Shown: one piece after another, positions 61,199 through 64,000 of the stretch
Layout: every line of letters starts with the position of its first letter
How positions within the stretch are numbered: the first letter of the stretch is position 1
Assembly: GCF_031843945.1 (NCBI RefSeq)
Contig: NZ_JAVTJJ010000001.1
Location: forward strand, 434,001-498,000
Direction of reading: 5' to 3'
Length of the DNA: 64,000 nt
From: Paracidovorax sp031843945
Lineage (GTDB): Bacteria > Pseudomonadota > Gammaproteobacteria > Burkholderiales > Burkholderiaceae_C
Program-made: the position numbers and the translations under genes
Notes under the pieces: generated by a model
What the model was told of the DNA's origin: nothing
Seen by the model: only the letters and a program-made list of their open reading frames with translations
Database searches by the model: none

Positions 61199-64000
61199 TC
61201 AGGCCCCGGCAGGTTCGGCCGCAGCCGGTGCGCGCGCGGCGACGACTTGCTGCAGCCCGTCCATCACCTGCTTTTGCGCCCCCACGCTCAGCTCGATTAC
61301 CTCGCGCGCCTGAGCGACGTAGTAGTCGAGCTGCTCGTCGCTGCGGACCAGCGACTTGGACAGCGCGGCTTCGATGCGCTGCAGCTGCGCGACCAGTTGC
61401 TCGTTGGCATGGCCGAAGTGCTGTACCGCAGCACCGAACGCCTCGCCCAGGCTGGCCACTTCCACCGCGCTGCCGGTGAGCTGCGCGGCCACGCCGTCCA
61501 TGCGGTCGGTCTGGGCCTGCAGGGTGTCGGCAAAGCGTGTGCCCGCGCGCTCAAGGGCGCCGGTCGTGCCATCCAGCAGCGTGTCGATGGCGCCGCGCTG
61601 CTGCGCCGAAGCTTCGCCCACCGTGTCCAGCAGCGTAGAGAGCGTCTGCAGGATGCGGCTGCGCTCTTCCAGCATGGCGTTGTCGCGCACCATGCTGTCG
61701 GCCAGCTTTTGGCGCAGCTCGCCAATCACCTCGGCTGCGGCGCGGGGCGCTTCCGACGCCGTCTGCACCAACGTGCCGATCTCGCCCAGCGTGCGCTGCG
61801 CATGCGTGTCCAGCGCCTGCGTGATCTCGCTGGTGCTGCGGGCCAGCGCCTCGCTGGCTTCATCCCAGCGCGCAGCGGTCAGTGCGCCGGCTTCTTGCCA
61901 TTCGGTACGCAGCGTGGTGGACAGCGCCTGCAGCGACTGCGCCCAGGCCGCCTGGCGGGCCTCGTCCTGCGCGGCACGCTGGTCGATGTGCGAGAGCGCC
62001 TGCTTGGCCTGCTCTGCCGCGCGCGTGGTCACGCCTTCGGCGGTGGCCGCCAGCACTTCGCCCAGCTGGTGCCACTGGCCGGTGGATTGCACCTGCGCGG
62101 CCTGCCATTCGGCGCGCAGGCTTTCGGCAACCGACTGCAGCGATTGCGTCCACGCGGTCTGGCGCGCTTCGTCCTGCGCTGCCCGGTGTTCGATCTGCGC
62201 GAGCAGTTGCGTGGCCTGTTCGGCGCTGCGCTCGCTTATGCCATCGGCGGTGGCGGCCAGCATGTCGCCCAGCTGATGCCACTGGCCGGTGGATTGGGCT
62301 TGCGCGGCCTGCCATTCGGCACGCAGCGTTTCGGCAACGGATTGCAGCGACTGCGTCCATGCGGTTTGACGGGCTTCGTCCTGCGTGGCGCGGCGGTCGA
62401 TCTGCGCCAGCAGCTGCGTGGCCTGATCGGCGCTGCGCTGGCTGATGCCGTCGGCCGTGGCGGCCAGCACGTCGCCCAGTTGATGCCACTGGCCGGTGGA
62501 TTGGGCTTGCGCGGCCTGCCACTCGACACGCAGCGTTTCGGCGACGGACTGCAGCGATTGCGTCCACGCGGCCTGGCGCGCTTCGTCCTGTGCTGCGCGG
62601 TGCTCGATCTGTGCGAGCAAGTGCGTGGCCTGATCCGCGTTGCGGGCGGTGATGCTCTCGGCGGTGGTGGACAACAGCTGGCCCAGGTCGCGCCATTGGG
62701 TGGTGGCGCCCGCCTGTGCGGTCTGCCAGTCCTGGTGCAGCGCGCCCGACAGCGTGCGCAGCGATGCGTCCCATGCCTGCTGGCGGGCGGCGTCGCGCTC
62801 GGCCAGGTCGGCCTGCAGGCGGGCGTGGCTGTCCTGCACGGTGGTGTGCAGTACGTCGGCATGGCGCGCCCATTGATCGGCAGCGGCTTGCAGGGCCTGT
62901 TCATGGCGCACCGCGAGTTGCGCGCCGCCTTCGGCCTGCTGCGCCAGCGCCTCGCCCCAGCGGGCCGACAGCGCGTCGGACTGGTGCACAAGCCGCTCGG
63001 TCAGGCCATCGGCCAGCGCAGTGCTGCGCTGCTCAAAGCTCTGCGTGAAGCCGTCCAGCGTGCCGCGCAGGGCCTGGGCCGTGGCGTCGCTGGTGCGCTG
63101 GTGTTCGGCCAGTGCGCCGGTCCACTGGGTGGTGACGGCCGTAGTGGCCGCGGTGAACTGGCCGGCCATGCCGTCGAGCTGGTGGCGCACCTGGTCGGCC
63201 AGTGCGGTCTGCAGCTGGGCGCTTTCGCGGCCCAGGCCGGCCAGCGTGGCTTCTACCGCAGGCTGCAGGGCGGCGCCGGCCAGGCGCGCGCTTTCGGCGG
63301 TGCTGGCGGTCAACGTGCGTTCGACCGCGGCAGCCAGGCCGGTGTAGGCAGCTTCGGTTTCTTGATAAAAGCGCGCCTGGTCGGCCTGCAGGCGCTCGGC
63401 CAGCGCGGCCTGGCCGCGCTCCATGGCGACCATCGCATCGGTGATGCGATCAACCAGTGCGGGCAGCAACCCGGCTTGCTGTTCCAGCAGGCGCAGCGAG
63501 GCTTCGCGCTGGTGCAGCGGCGTGAACGGGCGCAGCGCGGTGGGCAGCAGCGCATCCAGCTGCTGGCCGGCCTGCAGCCGCTCGCGCCGGGCGAGTGCCG
63601 CCATCAGGCCCAGCATGGCCGATGCCGCCACCCCCGCCACCGACGTGCCGAAGGCCAGCCCCAGGCCGCGCACGGGCGCCGACAGCGCATCGCGAATGGC
63701 GCCCAAGCCGTCGGCGCCGGCCAACGCGGCACCGGTGCCGTCCAGCGTCACCACCATACCCAGGAAGGTGCCAACCATGCCCAAAAGCACCAGCAGGCCC
63801 GTCAGGTAAGACGCCAACACTGGCGCGGGCAGCCCGCTGCGGCCGCCTTCGATGCGCTGGCGCACGGCGTTGCGCAGGCTGACAGGCAACGTGGCCAGCC
63901 AGCCTTGCAGGGCGGCGGCGTCGGCATTGGCCGGGAAGGCCTGCAACGCGCCGGACAATGCACGCGTGTCTTGGCGGTAGCGGTGCAGCTCACGCGCGCC
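61199..64000 (-). CDS. DUF802 family protein: MotA/ExbB-like membrane region with a long repetitive helical tail (5' end beyond window)
   Basis: About 934 residues are visible; the frame stays open through the right edge. Near the visible N-terminus two membrane helices (VLASYLTGLLVLLGMVGTFL then GMVVTL; LGLAFGTSVAGVAASAMLGL) with small-residue motifs resemble the pore helices of MotA, TolQ, ExbB and ZorA. The next 750 residues are a cytosolic Ala/Gln/Glu-rich helical tail including four adjacent 69-residue repeats (DNA 61793-62620). The C-terminus is alpha-helical (REVIELSVGAQKQVMDGLQQ). It is the upstream member of an operon with an OmpA/MotB-like and a DUF2894 gene. DUF802 is assigned from context and memory. 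Confidence 0.75.
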   Translation of the reverse strand, partial: GARELHRYRQDTRALSGALQAFPANADAAALQGWLATLPVSLRNAVRQRIEGGRSGLPAPVLASYLTGLLVLLGMVGTFLGMVVTLDGTGAALAGADGLGAIRDALSAPVRGLGLAFGTSVAGVAASAMLGLMAALARRERLQAGQQLDALLPTALRPFTPLHQREASLRLLEQQAGLLPALVDRITDAMVAMERGQAALAERLQADQARFYQETEAAYTGLAAAVERTLTASTAESARLAGAALQPAVEATLAGLGRESAQLQTALADQVRHQLDGMAGQFTAATTAVTTQWTGALAEHQRTSDATAQALRGTLDGFTQSFEQRSTALADGLTERLVHQSDALSARWGEALAQQAEGGAQLAVRHEQALQAAADQWARHADVLHTTVQDSHARLQADLAERDAARQQAWDASLRTLSGALHQDWQTAQAGATTQWRDLGQLLSTTAESITARNADQATHLLAQIEHRAAQDEARQAAWTQSLQSVAETLRVEWQAAQAQSTGQWHQLGDVLAATADGISQRSADQATQLLAQIDRRATQDEARQTAWTQSLQSVAETLRAEWQAAQAQSTGQWHQLGDMLAATADGISERSAEQATQLLAQIEHRAAQDEARQTAWTQSLQSVAESLRAEWQAAQVQSTGQWHQLGEVLAATAEGVTTRAAEQAKQALSHIDQRAAQDEARQAAWAQSLQALSTTLRTEWQEAGALTAARWDEASEALARSTSEITQALDTHAQRTLGEIGTLVQTASEAPRAAAEVIGELRQKLADSMVRDNAMLEERSRILQTLSTLLDTVGEASAQQRGAIDTLLDGTTGALERAGTRFADTLQAQTDRMDGVAAQLTGSAVEVASLGEAFGAAVQHFGHANEQLVAQLQRIEAALSKSLVRSDEQLDYYVAQAREVIELSVGAQKQVMDGLQQVVAARAPAAAEPAGA
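61793..62620 (-). repeat. Four tandem 207-bp repeats within the DUF802 gene
   Basis: The units run 62620-62414, 62413-62207, 62206-62000 and 61999-61793. The first three are nearly identical in protein (LLAQIEHRAAQDEARQ, AAWTQSLQSVAETLR, STGQWHQLGDVLAATADG); the fourth is diverged. A more eroded copy precedes them. Each unit has tryptophans at unit positions 19, 34 and 45. Confidence 0.88.

Noticed and set aside
59698..64000. Calling the DUF802 operon a true Zorya defence system
   Set aside because: No zorC, zorD or zorE effector is visible and its neighbours are ordinary genes. Only the motor-like pair is supported.

Overview
This window looks like a chromosome segment from a high-GC betaproteobacterium of the Burkholderiales, most likely the Comamonadaceae (Acidovorax or a relative). 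Three things point there. The housekeeping genes have the right make-up: clpA/clpS, dnaE, bamD, zapE, odhAB-lpdA and fabI. The TctC/Bug solute-binding protein and the DUF802/OmpA/DUF2894 cluster are typical of the order. An intergenic palindromic repeat built on TAGCGCTTA...TAAGCGCTA recurs ten times. No rRNA, tRNA, CRISPR array, complete insertion sequence or prophage was seen. The genus is inference.

Layout. Positions 1-24.5 kb are mostly core: sbcB (cut by the left edge), a lytic transglycosylase lipoprotein, clpA and clpS, dnaE divergent from bamD, a DinG/YoaA-type helicase, a PP2C phosphatase, zapE with a small coiled-coil exported protein, the 2-oxoglutarate dehydrogenase genes sucA-sucB-lpdA (with a terminator-like hairpin before lpdA), an AI-2E family permease and a membrane diguanylate cyclase. 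Positions 24.6-31 kb form a catabolic block: a lipoprotein esterase, an orphan Bug-type binding protein and a split AtuA pair, with a divergent LysR regulator. Positions 31-40 kb hold a proline-rich lipoprotein, a fluoroacetate-dehalogenase-like hydrolase, a FlxA-like protein, the yejABEF peptide importer and fabI. Positions 40-50 kb hold a periplasmic DNA ligase, a scar containing the tail of a cysteine desulfurase, metQ, a chemoreceptor, metNI, a hybrid histidine kinase, the 3' end of a molybdopterin oxidoreductase, and an MFS permease divergent from a LysR regulator.

Positions 51-56 kb are the accessory part. They contain an AT-richer unknown gene broken by two in-frame TGA codons and a frameshift, an orphan HipA/YjjJ-type kinase toxin, and a decayed ssuD-ssuA fusion. 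Next come a cysteine dioxygenase and four-domain rhodanese operon, a DUF1090 protein and a small cytochrome c. The window ends in a DUF802-OmpA-DUF2894 operon. Its first two products look like a MotA/ZorA-type channel protein with a very long repetitive helical tail and a MotB/ZorB-type partner carrying the expected membrane aspartate. This is the best candidate here for an uncharacterised machine.

Two themes recur. Sulfur genes appear both intact (metNIQ, cysteine dioxygenase, rhodanese) and as deletion scars (desulfurase tail, ssuD/ssuA), which suggests recent loss of organosulfur uptake. The Comamonadaceae palindrome sits in most of the gaps, at the edge of one gene remnant, inside a working terminator stem, and, in degraded form, in frame inside yejF.
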